A stretch of DNA of 64,000 nucleotides from Paenibacillus plantiphilus (GTDB lineage Bacteria > Bacillota > Bacilli > Paenibacillales > Paenibacillaceae): contig NZ_CAKMMF010000013.1 in assembly GCF_927798095.1 (NCBI RefSeq), positions 62,001 to 126,000 of the forward strand, written 5' to 3'. Position numbers and translations under genes: made by a program. Positions 52,801 to 60,523 of this stretch are shown one piece after another. The notes under the pieces are model-generated. The model did not search any database. It saw only the letters and a program-made list of their open reading frames with translations, and was not told the origin of the DNA. The stretch's first letter is position 1. Every line of letters starts with the position of its first letter.

Positions 52801-52933
52801 TCACGATGCCGCCTATTAATAGGCCGAACATGATAGCGAAGATAATTATCCATTTTACAGTTATGTACGATACGAGTCCGAATGTCCGCCATCGGCTATA
52901 TCCATTCTTGTTCAGATCGTGGTCTTGATCCAT
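49811..52933 (-). CDS. Penicillin-binding protein 1A with fibronectin type III C-terminus
   Basis: 1040 residues from ATG 52933 (MDQDHDLNKNG), 11 bases after GGAGGAG; an in-frame ATG at 53020 adds 29 residues without a clear site. One membrane helix (about 27-50), GT51 glycosyltransferase domain (catalytic Glu114 in IEDNNFENH; GGSTLTQQLARR), transpeptidase domain with Ser428 in GSTMK, SLN and Lys624-Thr-Gly, then a linker and two fibronectin type III domains (about 845-945 and 960-1040). It polymerises and crosslinks peptidoglycan. Position between acsA and tyrS is seen in other Bacillota. Confidence 0.95.
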   Translation of the reverse strand: MDQDHDLNKNGYSRWRTFGLVSYITVKWIIIFAIMFGLLIGGIVTGYVASNVTDEPIRTRAEIVSKINENAITGFVYFNDGYTPVGQLRTEEDRRLIKYDDLPLHVINAVLAIEDNNFENHLGVDMNGLGRAAKQKLFNEDTQTGGSTLTQQLARRVFLSLDKTDSRKVREIFLSLRLERFLTKKEILTAYLNKVPFGTGANGYNLFGIKAAAKGIFNITDLNKLNIAQAAYLAGLPQRPSAYTAFTSKGKFNEKGFKLAIDRQKLVLTRMLETGRISKGQYDEAAAFDISSSLAKPSEKAYSTFPYLMLEAERQAAEILLMQKDPSLKLADVRKKENAPLVEEAREHLLRGGYHIYTTIDKRIYNMMKKIASDENNFTPTSEEKGIEQIAAIMLDHKTGAILSMMEGRDFYEEQMNHATQMTRQPGSTMKTIAAYLPAIESGLIQPGSIIDDAPMVFKDGQKGFHIPMNSNKKFYGLVTAREALNRSLNLPALKVFNQKVTIPEAWKFTRKLGITTLQPEDDGAQTGVIGGLSLGVTVEELTNAYGSIANNGILHDAYMISKITDGEGNIVYEHKSKPLRVFSEQTAFLMTDMLRTVISDGSGTAHAITSQFKKYGEIPIVGKTGSTQSYGDVWFMGYSPDITLGVWSGYEKQAHTLSKDGRTRARSIWTMIMNEVSAERPELFPTKKFEMPSGIVKATVSSVSGNLPSSLTRQMGMSVTDWFNKKFLPKKRDDSLVKVAYITYNGINYLPHDTTPSDMLKEQVVIKREKPLDELMEEIAKAQSKLPGSSRRSMSAYLPADAGKDAPSKTDPRTDDGADPSAPSNVRIETISANKSYRITFSPSKQKDVVGYRLYRSINQSKYAVIGSPVLAGEDTKFTVHLGAPGEYSYYIKAVDVGGHESAPSAVVTVGSNGAAGSSGTGGTPPPESNVTRPNQQGSNGSEVIPDPNEVAITIASAPWDLKTEPSGSGIKLSWAANAASEQVTAYNIYYRSNENSEFALIGTSSKSEYESPQTSGSFRVTAINEAGESPSSVTVQVN

Positions 52934-53070
52934 AAAGTCATACTCTCCTCCTCTGATTAACAGAAATATTATAGCATAAATCGACATTGAATAGGAGGAG
53001 TCGGCTGTATTTTTGTCCAAACTTTAGGCGAAATGGCGGGATGTGCTGTGTCCCTGGACATGGCTGTGGA

Positions 53071-53100
53071 TTGACTTCTCATGACGGGCTATGGTATAAC
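53071..53100 (+). promoter_or_regulatory. Candidate tyrS promoter
   Basis: TTGACT (53071-53076), 18 bases, TATAAC (53095-53100) with an extended -10 TGG. It precedes the T-box leader. The 500-base gap between the penicillin-binding protein gene and tyrS is filled by this promoter and the leader. Confidence 0.65.
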
Positions 53101-53106
53101 GAAGCA

Positions 53107-53407
53107 AGATAAATGCATAGTAAAACAGTGTTGACAGGCATGCAGTAGATCTGCGGATGAACGTTTACAGAGAGCCGGTGGGTGGTGCGAACCGGTACGA
53201 GCCGAAGATTGAATTACCGCCTCGAGCTGAATGGATGAACAGCCATAGCCTTGCACTGGTCAGTAGTCTATTCCGGAGACAATCCGTTATGATAATGAAG
53301 TGAGAGCAGCTTCAGAGCGCCAATACAGGCGGTTCTGCCATGCAGCTCTAATTAGGGTGGTACCGCGAGCAAATCCTTCTCGTCCCTTGTGGCGAAAGGA
53401 TTTTTTT
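53107..53407 (+). promoter_or_regulatory. T-box leader of tyrS
   Basis: About 300 bases of leader RNA. The T-box sequence AGGGTGGTACCGCG is at 53354-53367; the intrinsic terminator is AAATCCTT (53371-53378) pairing with the segment at 53395-53403, then a T-run. Upstream, AGAGAGCC at 53170 fits the AG-bulge region of stem I. A tyrosine codon TAC as specifier could be at 53196-53198 or, more likely by its position after the distal stem, 53215-53217. Uncharged tRNA-Tyr would stabilise the antiterminator and turn on tyrS. Confidence 0.92.
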
Positions 53408-53433
53408 CTATTTCCGGACAGGAGTGAATGTGA

Positions 53434-54690
53434 ATGGTTAAATGGGAAGAGCTTACATCCGAGCAGCAGCAAGAGGTAGAGCGCCAGATGAATGTCATTC
53501 GTCGCGGCGTTGTGGAAATTGTGCCGGAGGATGAATTGAAAGCGAAGATTGTGAACGCAGTAGCGACAGGCAAGGCGCTTAAGATCAAGCTGGGACTTGA
53601 TCCGTCGGCCCCGGATATTCATATCGGACATACGGTTGTACTCCACAAGCTGCGTCAATTTCAGGAGATGGGCCATGAGGTGCAGCTGCTTATTGGTGAT
53701 TTCACTGGCAGAATCGGCGATCCGACGGGCAAGTCCGAAACCCGCAAGCAGCTGACAGAGGAGGATGTGAAGCGCAATGCCGAGACGTACCAGAAGCAAA
53801 TTTATAAATTGCTGGACCCGGCTCGCACGAAGCTCTACTACAATTCCGAGTGGCTGGCGCCGCTTAATTTCTCGGATGTCGTTACATTGTCTGCAAAAGT
53901 GACCGTTGCGCGCATGCTGGAACGGGATGATTTCACGAAACGGTATCAATCCGGCCAGCCGATCAGCATTCATGAGTTTTTCTACCCGTTGATGCAGGGC
54001 TATGACTCCGTTGCTTTGGAGAGCGATGTTGAGCTTGGCGGAACGGATCAGAAGTTTAATCTTCTGATGGGACGCACGCTTCAGAAGGAATACGGCAAGC
54101 CGACACAGGCCGCGATCATGACACCGCTGCTGGAAGGGCTCGATGGCGTCCAGAAGATGAGCAAAAGCCTTGGCAACTACATCGGCATCGATGAGGAGCC
54201 GAATCAAATTTACGGCAAAGCGATGTCGATTCCCGATGAACTGATGTTGAAATATTACGAGCTTGCCACAGATATTAGCAATGACGAGCTTCAAGCGCTC
54301 CGGCAGGGGGTAGAAGACGGAACGAAGCATCCTCGGGATATAAAAATGCAGCTGGCGGCAACGCTGGTGCGCATGTTCCACGGTGAAGAGGCGGCAGTCG
54401 CCGCAGAGCAGCATTTCATAACCGTATTCCAGCAGCGCGCGCTGCCTGACGATATTGAAACCGTTGCGCTGGCGGCCTCTGAGCTGGAGGATGGCCGTAT
54501 TCGCATCGTGAAGCTTCTGACGACATTAGGCTTGCAGGCCTCCGGCAGCGAAGCGAAGCGTAGCGTTCAGCAAGGAGCCGTGAAGATTAATGAAGAGAAG
54601 ATCGACGACCCGAATGCGGAAATTACACCTGCCGATGGAGACGTCATTCAGGTTGGCAAACGCAAATTCGTCAAGCTGAGCCTGCAATAG
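53434..54690 (+). CDS. tyrS: Tyrosyl-tRNA synthetase
   Basis: 418 residues. Class I signatures His63-Ile-Gly-His66 in DIHIGHTVVL and KMSKS at 241-245, with tyrosine pocket LDPSAPDIHIGH and GGTDQKFNLLMGR. A C-terminal S4 RNA-binding domain (about 350-418, GSEAKRSVQQGAVKINEEKI) follows. It resembles the TyrZ/long TyrS type more than the classical B. subtilis TyrS. Controlled by the T-box leader directly upstream. Start ATG after CAGGAG at 53421. Confidence 0.95.
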   Translation: MVKWEELTSEQQQEVERQMNVIRRGVVEIVPEDELKAKIVNAVATGKALKIKLGLDPSAPDIHIGHTVVLHKLRQFQEMGHEVQLLIGDFTGRIGDPTGKSETRKQLTEEDVKRNAETYQKQIYKLLDPARTKLYYNSEWLAPLNFSDVVTLSAKVTVARMLERDDFTKRYQSGQPISIHEFFYPLMQGYDSVALESDVELGGTDQKFNLLMGRTLQKEYGKPTQAAIMTPLLEGLDGVQKMSKSLGNYIGIDEEPNQIYGKAMSIPDELMLKYYELATDISNDELQALRQGVEDGTKHPRDIKMQLAATLVRMFHGEEAAVAAEQHFITVFQQRALPDDIETVALAASELEDGRIRIVKLLTTLGLQASGSEAKRSVQQGAVKINEEKIDDPNAEITPADGDVIQVGKRKFVKLSLQ

Positions 54691-54722
54691 CATCGTCAGC
54701 ACTGTTTTATTGCACCCTTAGC

Positions 54723-54766
54723 AGCCTCTAATGGCCCTTCTTCCGAGCGGCATTAGAGGCTTTTTA
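54723..54766 (+). terminator. Rho-independent terminator after tyrS
   Basis: AGCCTCTAATG (54723-54733) and CATTAGAGGCT (54751-54761) are perfect complements; TTTTT follows. Confidence 0.9.
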
Positions 54767-54847
54767 TATTGCTGTACTCCCATGTGGGAGGCTCGTCAAC
54801 TGCTCAGTTATCATTCGCGCTCCATCTTAGACTGCCGCTGTTTTAAA

Positions 54848-55077
54848 TCAACAAAGAACCTCAACTGTAAATCCAACAGGCGCTTGGATATAGAACGTCC
54901 AGCCGTGCGACTGTTGTGGAGGTTCCACATCAAAACCATCGTCCTTCATTCGTTGATTGATCTCGTTTACCCAATCCTTGCTTTCTTGAATAAATCCAAT
55001 ATGAAAAATTCAGGTGATTCAATTGCATAGACAGCTCCTCCTCTATGGTTCCACCATTTGTAATGATATTGGATCAT
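54848..55077 (-). pseudogene. VOC-family (glyoxalase-like) pseudogene
   Basis: Minus-strand remains of a vicinal-oxygen-chelate protein. From ATG 55077 one frame reads WNHRGGAVYAIESPEF; at the A-run 55004-55008 the frame shifts and continues FHIGFIQESKDWVNEINQRM to DGFDVEPPQQSHGWTFYIQA and VGFTVEVLC with TGA at 54848-54850. The two parts together match the second half of small VOC proteins, but the N-terminal half is missing. It is broken by one frameshift and 5' truncation. Lies between the tyrS and rpsD terminators. No long intact frame exists. Confidence 0.75.
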
Positions 55078-55095
55078 AATCGTCAGCGGGACAAA

Positions 55096-55127
55096 ATAAA
55101 AAACAGCCCAAGGTTGCCCTTGGACTG
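55096..55127 (-). terminator. Rho-independent terminator after rpsD
   Basis: On the minus strand CAGTCCAAGG and CCTTGGGCTG pair around a four-base loop, followed by a run of Ts (A-run at 55096-55103 on the plus strand). Confidence 0.9.
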
Positions 55128-55139
55128 TGTGTGAATCTA

Positions 55140-55739
55140 TTAACGGCTGTAGAACTCAACGATTTGTTTCTCGTCGATTTCTTGTGGAAGCTCTGCGCGA
55201 TCTGGCAGGCGAAGGAATTTGCCTTCTACTGCTGCATCGTTGTATTCCAGGTAGCCTGGAAGATAGTTGCGTCCTTCCAGAGCTTCTTTGATGGATTTCA
55301 TAGCGCGGCTGCGCTCACGAAGACCGATTACGTCGCCGATTGAAACCGTGTAGGAAGCAATATCGACTTTCTTGCCGTTAACGGTAACATGTCCGTGCGA
55401 TACAAGCTGGCGAGCGCCTGCACGGGAGTTAGCGAAACCAAGACGGTATACCAGGTTGTCAAGACGGCTCTCAAGAAGGGCCATGAAGTTTTCACCGGCA
55501 ATACCTTTTTGTTTGGAAGCTTTGTCGAACAGGTTGCGGAATTGCTTCTCATTCATGCCGTACATATGACGCAGCTTTTGCTTTTCTTGCAATTGAATGC
55601 CGTAGCCGCTCATTTTCTTGCGTTGACTTGGACCATGTTGTCCGGGTGGAAATGCGCGTTTCAATTCTTTGCCAGTACCGCTCAAAGAAATTCCAAGGCG
55701 GCGGCTTAATTTAAACTTAGGACCTGTATATCTTGACAT
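55140..55739 (-). CDS. rpsD: Ribosomal protein S4
   Basis: 199 residues from ATG 55739 ([20 protein letters not shown]), which is the conserved S4 start; the open frame continues upstream to 55898 but that part is the mRNA leader. S4 domain in the middle ([35 protein letters not shown]). It binds 16S rRNA early in 30S assembly. AAGGAG precedes the start. As in other Bacillota it is an isolated gene next to tyrS, with autoregulation through its leader. Confidence 0.97.
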   Translation of the reverse strand: MSRYTGPKFKLSRRLGISLSGTGKELKRAFPPGQHGPSQRKKMSGYGIQLQEKQKLRHMYGMNEKQFRNLFDKASKQKGIAGENFMALLESRLDNLVYRLGFANSRAGARQLVSHGHVTVNGKKVDIASYTVSIGDVIGLRERSRAMKSIKEALEGRNYLPGYLEYNDAAVEGKFLRLPDRAELPQEIDEKQIVEFYSR

Positions 55740-55900
55740 GTGTCGTAAAACTCCTTCTTCAAATGGGATGTTTGAAAATGGGTGTTTCGCCGAGTGCTGT
55801 CTGCGCTTGAAGTTCAAGACTTGACAGGAATGTTCAGCCGCAGTCCTGTCAGCGACAGCCTCCATGAGGGTGACACAAAACCGTTCCCATATATTCAACT
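55740..55900 (-). promoter_or_regulatory. rpsD leader, candidate S4 autoregulatory RNA
   Basis: About 160 bases of 5' UTR between the promoter and rpsD. It contains the perfect inverted repeat TGACAGGA (55821-55828) / TCCTGTCA (55843-55850) and further short stems. S4 represses its own mRNA in B. subtilis through a structured leader; the length and position fit. Exact match to the known fold was not tested. Confidence 0.6.
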
Positions 55901-55906
55901 ATAAAT

Positions 55907-55934
55907 ATTATATAAATTCTGTTACACTTGTCAA
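55907..55934 (-). promoter_or_regulatory. rpsD promoter
   Basis: On the minus strand TTGACA (55929-55934) and TATAAT (55907-55912), both perfect, separated by 16 bases. A strong sigma-A promoter, as expected for a ribosomal protein gene. Confidence 0.9.
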
Positions 55935-56076
55935 GCGGATTTGATAGCATCTGAAATATTGTTGCATATTGAATCTAAAGACCTAATTTGTTAAGCCTTA
56001 AGTAGTGCATATTTTTTGGATATACAGTATGATAATTATATAATTCCTATCGTACTATTCAAAGAGGTGATGCTGT

Positions 56077-57993
56077 GTGAAAAAACAAATGCTCCATCAT
56101 AATGATTTCATGACTGATAACAATTGTTCAGGTAACCAGCATGAACCGATTTGGCTAGCGAATACGGCGGATATTAATGAAACGGAATATCATTTTTTGA
56201 AGAATGTTCTCGAAAGTTCCTTTCGCCAGTGGCTCAAGGAAGTGGAGGAGCTGGAGATTTTTGACCATGCTCTTGTCCTCTGTGATGCGCAAGGGGGAAT
56301 ACTCCGTTCTGCAGGCAGGAGCACATTAAGTCAAGAGGACAATGCGAAGGTGCAAAGTCTGGCTGCTCTGGCTTGCCGGACGAATGAACAGCAGCAGGAT
56401 GGCAGGACAGCCGTTCTGCCTATAACAAAGCGCTCCGAGAAGAAAGCGTTTGCGGCTATTGCTGTCGTTGAATCCCTGCGTCAATCGGGTGGAAACTTGT
56501 CAATGAAGGCTGCGGTCTTATTGTTCCGCAGTATCGTATATAGAAATTTCGAGCAGATGCTCATCCAGGATTTGTTCAATCAGCAGAAGCTTATCGAGAA
56601 GGAAGCCAAGCGGAGAGAAACGATGTTCCAAGTGGCAAAGCGTCTGCATGATCAGAATGATGTCAATGAAGTTTTGAATGTGCTGCTGCTGGATGTTGAG
56701 CGGCTGTATCCATACGCGAATTTCGATCTTTATTTGTCCCAAGACCATGTTAATGGCGATGACCGTGTGAAGTCGCTTCTCTTCCGGCAAGCGGACAATG
56801 ATATTAATGCCAAAGCTTTTCTTGAGGGCAGTCCCATTATCGATAATGATGACAGCGGCATGGTGAAGCTGGCTATACCGATGAGCGGCAAGCAAGCGGT
56901 GTATGGCGTCTTCAGCATCGCAATGCGTACCGAGCTTTGGGATGAATCCGATTTAAGAGTATTTATTATGCTGGCCGATACAGCGGGATCGGCATTCGAG
57001 AATGCCAAGCTGTTCGAGCAGTCCAATGCATTGATCGGAGAGCTGCAAATCATTAATGAGATTACGAAGCGGCTGAATCAGTCTCTGCGCTTGAATGAAA
57101 TTTTTCAGTTTGCGATGAATGAGCTGCTAACTATATTTAAAGCAGATTATTGTACGGTGCTCCAGTTGAACAAGGAGACGGAAGGCTTCCATGTTATGTC
57201 GAGCAATTTGCCTAAAGAGGTTGAGGAGGGCTTCTCCACCGATTACGGATTTTGCGGCATTGTCTATGAAACGAAGGAGCCGCTGATCATATCCGATTAT
57301 GCGAGCACGCGTGTCGTCCATTCGCAGCTTATGGATGATACCTCCTCGCGTTCGTTGATCGCGGCCCCCATTATGGCAAGTACGGAAGTTGTCGGAGTCA
57401 TTATGGTTATGCACCAGAGTCCGAATTATTTCTCTTATGACAACTATAAGCTGCTGCAGATGCTGTCTACGCATATTGGTCTTGCGATATCCAATGCATC
57501 CCTTCATGCGGAGGTTCGCCGAATGGTTATTACAGACAACCTCACTGGACTTCATGCCCGCCACTATTTGAACAAGCAAATACAATCAAAACAGCGGAAG
57601 GACCCATGTGGTTCATTGGTATTGGTTGATCTGGATCATTTCAAGCGAGTCAATGACACGTACGGACATCTGATCGGCGATCGCATTCTGATTGCTGTAA
57701 GCGATGTGATCCGCAGTTGTATCCGAGACTCTGATATTGCTGCCCGCTGGGGCGGGGAAGAGCTGGCTGTCTATTTGCCTCAGATTCGTTCGGAGCAGGC
57801 ATACCGGATAGCTGAGCGGATAAGGAGCAGGGTTGAGCAGGATACAGACCCTTCCGTAACCGTCTCCTGCGGTATTTCGGAGTGGACCTATGAGGACGAG
57901 AAAATAAGTGTTGAATCGCTTTTCTACCGTGCGGATATGGCGCTGTATGAGGCGAAGAATAACGGAAGAAACCGAATTTCCGTCGGCGTGTAA
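56077..57993 (+). CDS. GAF-GAF-GGDEF protein, putative diguanylate cyclase
   Basis: 638 residues from GTG 56077. An N-terminal region of unknown type (about 25-165), coiled coil (165-185), two GAF-like domains (about 185-325 and 335-470; the second has DYGFCGIVYETKEPLIISDY) and a GGDEF domain (about 475-635). The active site is intact, WGGEELAVYLPQ, and an inhibitory RxxD site (RDSD) lies five residues before it. It probably makes cyclic di-GMP from two GTP under GAF control. In B. subtilis the rpsD neighbour YtrP has the same architecture with a degenerate site. Confidence 0.9.
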   Translation: MKKQMLHHNDFMTDNNCSGNQHEPIWLANTADINETEYHFLKNVLESSFRQWLKEVEELEIFDHALVLCDAQGGILRSAGRSTLSQEDNAKVQSLAALACRTNEQQQDGRTAVLPITKRSEKKAFAAIAVVESLRQSGGNLSMKAAVLLFRSIVYRNFEQMLIQDLFNQQKLIEKEAKRRETMFQVAKRLHDQNDVNEVLNVLLLDVERLYPYANFDLYLSQDHVNGDDRVKSLLFRQADNDINAKAFLEGSPIIDNDDSGMVKLAIPMSGKQAVYGVFSIAMRTELWDESDLRVFIMLADTAGSAFENAKLFEQSNALIGELQIINEITKRLNQSLRLNEIFQFAMNELLTIFKADYCTVLQLNKETEGFHVMSSNLPKEVEEGFSTDYGFCGIVYETKEPLIISDYASTRVVHSQLMDDTSSRSLIAAPIMASTEVVGVIMVMHQSPNYFSYDNYKLLQMLSTHIGLAISNASLHAEVRRMVITDNLTGLHARHYLNKQIQSKQRKDPCGSLVLVDLDHFKRVNDTYGHLIGDRILIAVSDVIRSCIRDSDIAARWGGEELAVYLPQIRSEQAYRIAERIRSRVEQDTDPSVTVSCGISEWTYEDEKISVESLFYRADMALYEAKNNGRNRISVGV

Positions 57994-58012
57994 CGAATCG
58001 CTGACAAGAGGA

Positions 58013-58040
58013 ACACGACTGCCAGCAGTCGTGTTTTTTC
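58013..58040 (+). terminator. Rho-independent terminator
   Basis: ACACGACTG (58013-58021) and CAGTCGTGT (58026-58034) around CCAG, followed by TTTTTTC. Ends the GGDEF gene. Confidence 0.9.
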
Positions 58041-58137
58041 GTGCGTCCGCAAATGTATCGCATAAAGAAGCAGGTTGCGACAGAGGATACAGAAGAACGG
58101 CTTTGTCACTTGAGATATACGGGAGGAGAATGAATAT

Positions 58138-58866
58138 ATGAGACAATGGATTCTAATCGCGCTTCTTCTAATGGCTGGCTGTGCTGCTCCATCTGATAAT
58201 AAATCGCCAGAGGAGCTTCTATCACTATCGGTTGCGGGTTTGTCCGGGATCGACCATTATATATTCTCAGGTGCAACGGGAATAGCGATAGCAGATGGCA
58301 ATATGCCGCAGCCGCTAACCTTTAAAGGTGTTGTAGAGGATCATAATCGCATCAGGATGAGCGCTGGCCTGAATGGCAGTACAGGAGAAGGAATGCCCTT
58401 CCATCATCCGCTGAAGCTGCTGGAGCATATTCAAGCTCATGCGGATACGATCACACTGATGCCGTCCCAATCAGGAAATCGGACTGCAACGCTGCGTGTA
58501 GAGCTGGATGGCGCTTCTGCTCGTCGACAATGGTCAGAGCGGTTGAGAGGTGAATTTGACAAGGTGGCTGGAACAGGCAGAGGCAATGCGAAAGGGAAGA
58601 CGGCGCCAGCCAGCAAAGCCAGCGCAAGCACAGACTTGGAACGCGAATGGAGAAAGGAGGTGGACCGTTCGCGAAGAAAGCTGGACGAGATGCTGAGGAC
58701 GTTGAACGTCCAATCGACGTACACCGTAATTGTAGATCGTGTGAAGATGCTGCCGCTTCGCCTTCAGGAGCAAACGCAGCTTCGCTATGAAGCAGGAGGC
58801 GAGCCCTATCAGGAATCGCGAAATACTGATATTAGGCTTCAGACGCTGCCAGAGGGCAGGCGGTAA
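58138..58866 (+). CDS. Lipoprotein of unknown function
   Basis: 242 residues. Lipobox LMAGC (Cys15), then a domain beginning EELLSLSVAGLSGIDHYIFS and FKGVVEDHNRIRMSAG, which resembles the N-terminal half of small anchored proteins with beta-rich folds. A basic coiled helix follows (about 165-195, LEREWRKEVDRSRRKLDEML), then ATTYTVIVDR-type strands. GGGAGGAGA precedes the ATG. No family recognised; the downstream aminopeptidase is not obviously linked. Confidence 0.7.
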   Translation: MRQWILIALLLMAGCAAPSDNKSPEELLSLSVAGLSGIDHYIFSGATGIAIADGNMPQPLTFKGVVEDHNRIRMSAGLNGSTGEGMPFHHPLKLLEHIQAHADTITLMPSQSGNRTATLRVELDGASARRQWSERLRGEFDKVAGTGRGNAKGKTAPASKASASTDLEREWRKEVDRSRRKLDEMLRTLNVQSTYTVIVDRVKMLPLRLQEQTQLRYEAGGEPYQESRNTDIRLQTLPEGRR

Positions 58867-58939
58867 GGCTGCGTGCATGGCGTACTGAAACATGATAGGA
58901 TGAAGACACGAAGAAAACTTAAATTTAGGAGGTTGCGGA

Positions 58940-60055
58940 ATGCGTGATCGTCGATTGGAAATTTTGGCATCTAATTTGGTTGGTTATTCCATTGATGTAC
59001 AGCCAGGGGAGAACATACTAATCGATATGATTGGTTCAGAGCGCGAGCTGGCCAAGTGTCTCATTGAGGAAGTCGCCAAGCGAGGAGGCCGTCCCTTTGT
59101 CGAGACGAGCGATCGTTCCATTCTGCGCACGATGCTCATGCATGCGACGAAGGAGCAGATTGAGCTGTGGGCCTCATTCGACCTTAGGCGTATGGAGGCA
59201 ATGCACGGCTATATTGGTATTCGCGCCGGAGAGAATGCCAATGAGCTGGCCGATGTGCCAAGCGACAACATGCGGCTTTATGAATCGCTGTACCGTCACC
59301 CCGTACATATTGAGCGTCGTGTGAAGCATACGAAATGGGTTGTGCTGCGCTATCCGAATGCCTCCATGGCGCAGCTCGCCAATAGCAGCACAGAAGCGTT
59401 TGAGGATTTTTACTTTGATGTGTGCAATCTCGATTATGCAAAAATGGATCAGGCGATGAACCCGCTGCTGCAATTGATGACCCGGACAGATCGTGTGCGC
59501 ATCGTTGCGCCAGGTACGGATCTGACTTTCTCGATTAAGAATATCGGGGCGAAGAAGTGCTCCGGCCATCGCAATATTCCAGATGGGGAAGTGTTCTCAG
59601 CGCCAATACGCGATTCCGTTCAAGGCACCATTACATATAATACGCCGTCTGTATACTCAGGCATAACGTTCGAGAATATTTCGTTTACGTTCAAGGATGG
59701 CAAAATTGTCGATGCAAGGGGCAGCAATACGTCCAAGCTGAATGAAATACTGGATACGGACGAAGGCGCGCGTTACATAGGGGAGTTCAGTCTGGGCTTT
59801 AATCCGTACATTCTTCATCCGATGAAGGATACATTATTCGATGAGAAGATAGCAGGAAGCCTGCATTTCACCCCGGGACAAGCTTATGAGGAAACAGATA
59901 ACGGCAACCGCTCTGCTGTACATTGGGATCTGGTTCTTATACAACGTCCGGAGTATGGCGGTGGCGAGGTTTATTTCGATGATCGCCTGATTCGCAGGGA
60001 CGGACTTTTCGTTGTGCCGGAATTAGAAGCCTTGAATCCGGAAAATTTGAAATAA
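58940..60055 (+). CDS. Aminopeptidase, M29 (thermophilic metalloprotease) family
   Basis: 371 residues, shorter than the 410 usual for AmpS/PepS. Metal and catalytic landmarks: NIPDGEVFSAP, YIGEFSLGFNPYI, GSLHFTPGQAYEE and SAVHWDLVLI (His and Asp ligands). It removes N-terminal residues from peptides in the cytoplasm. TAGGAGG lies 8 bases before ATG 58940. The HPr-like gene follows 86 bases on and may share its transcript. Confidence 0.9.
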   Translation: MRDRRLEILASNLVGYSIDVQPGENILIDMIGSERELAKCLIEEVAKRGGRPFVETSDRSILRTMLMHATKEQIELWASFDLRRMEAMHGYIGIRAGENANELADVPSDNMRLYESLYRHPVHIERRVKHTKWVVLRYPNASMAQLANSSTEAFEDFYFDVCNLDYAKMDQAMNPLLQLMTRTDRVRIVAPGTDLTFSIKNIGAKKCSGHRNIPDGEVFSAPIRDSVQGTITYNTPSVYSGITFENISFTFKDGKIVDARGSNTSKLNEILDTDEGARYIGEFSLGFNPYILHPMKDTLFDEKIAGSLHFTPGQAYEETDNGNRSAVHWDLVLIQRPEYGGGEVYFDDRLIRRDGLFVVPELEALNPENLK

Positions 60056-60141
60056 TAGCCCCTTGAACAGGAATCGAAATCGGGTTATGATGAAGGAAAG
60101 CTTTTCTAGCACTTGTATCTAAATACTGGAGGTATACGCCC

Positions 60142-60384
60142 ATGTCCAATAATGCTGCAATCGTAGACATTTCCCAAACAGCCAACAAATTCCGTTCGTC
60201 CATCGTTCTTCAAGCGGAGAACAAATATATTGATGTTAAGAGTATTCTCGGTCTCTTTACTACATTGGTAGGCGGACAATCTTACGAATTGCATGTCCAT
60301 GGTCCAGATGCAGAAGAAGCTAAGGCCGCAATGGCTGAAGTATTCGTGAAACACAGCCTGGATATTAAGATCGTAGCGGAGTAA
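60142..60384 (+). CDS. HPr-like protein lacking the active-site histidine loop
   Basis: 80 residues. Alignment by eye to HPr: strand IVDISQ matches 'KVTADS', then about twelve residues that hold G-I-H-A-R-P (catalytic His15) are missing, and TANKFRSS continues as TASKYDAD. YIDVKSILGLFTTLVGGQSY matches the VNLKSIMGVMSLG region, so the regulatory serine (Ser34, the HPr Ser46 site) is kept. It cannot pass phosphate from enzyme I, but could be phosphorylated by HPr kinase and bind CcpA like Crh. GGAGGT precedes the ATG. Role inferred. Confidence 0.8.
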   Translation: MSNNAAIVDISQTANKFRSSIVLQAENKYIDVKSILGLFTTLVGGQSYELHVHGPDAEEAKAAMAEVFVKHSLDIKIVAE

Positions 60385-60402
60385 TTCAAGATCTATCGTC
60401 GT

Positions 60403-60445
60403 AAAGCGTCTCATCGAATAATTCGATGGGGCGCTTTGTTGTTTT
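60403..60445 (+). terminator. Rho-independent terminator
   Basis: AAAGCGTCTCATCGAAT (60403-60419) pairs with ATTCGATGGGGCGCTTT (60421-60437) with few mismatches and is followed by GTTGTTTT. Ends the HPr-like gene. Confidence 0.7.
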
Positions 60446-60523
60446 GACCTTGTACATTCTTCGGTTTTCGTCTAATATAGAGGGTATAGAAGACGGCGAG
60501 CAATACGCACAAGGGGGAGTACG

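Noticed and set aside
52934-53020. N-terminal extension of the penicillin-binding protein
   Set aside because: The ATG at 53020 lacks a ribosome-binding site, whereas ATG 52933 follows GGAGGAG and gives a normal PBP1A start before the membrane helix.
53287-54414. 375-codon minus-strand open frame opposite tyrS
   Set aside because: Runs antisense through tyrS and into the T-box leader, with no ribosome-binding site and a composition unlike a protein.
54731-55030. 99-codon plus-strand open frame after tyrS
   Set aside because: It starts inside the tyrS terminator and is antisense to the VOC pseudogene, whose minus-strand peptide is clearly protein-like.
55740-55898. N-terminal extension of ribosomal protein S4
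   Set aside because: S4 starts at MSRYTGPK in all Bacillota; the open upstream frame is part of the structured leader and overlaps the transcription start.
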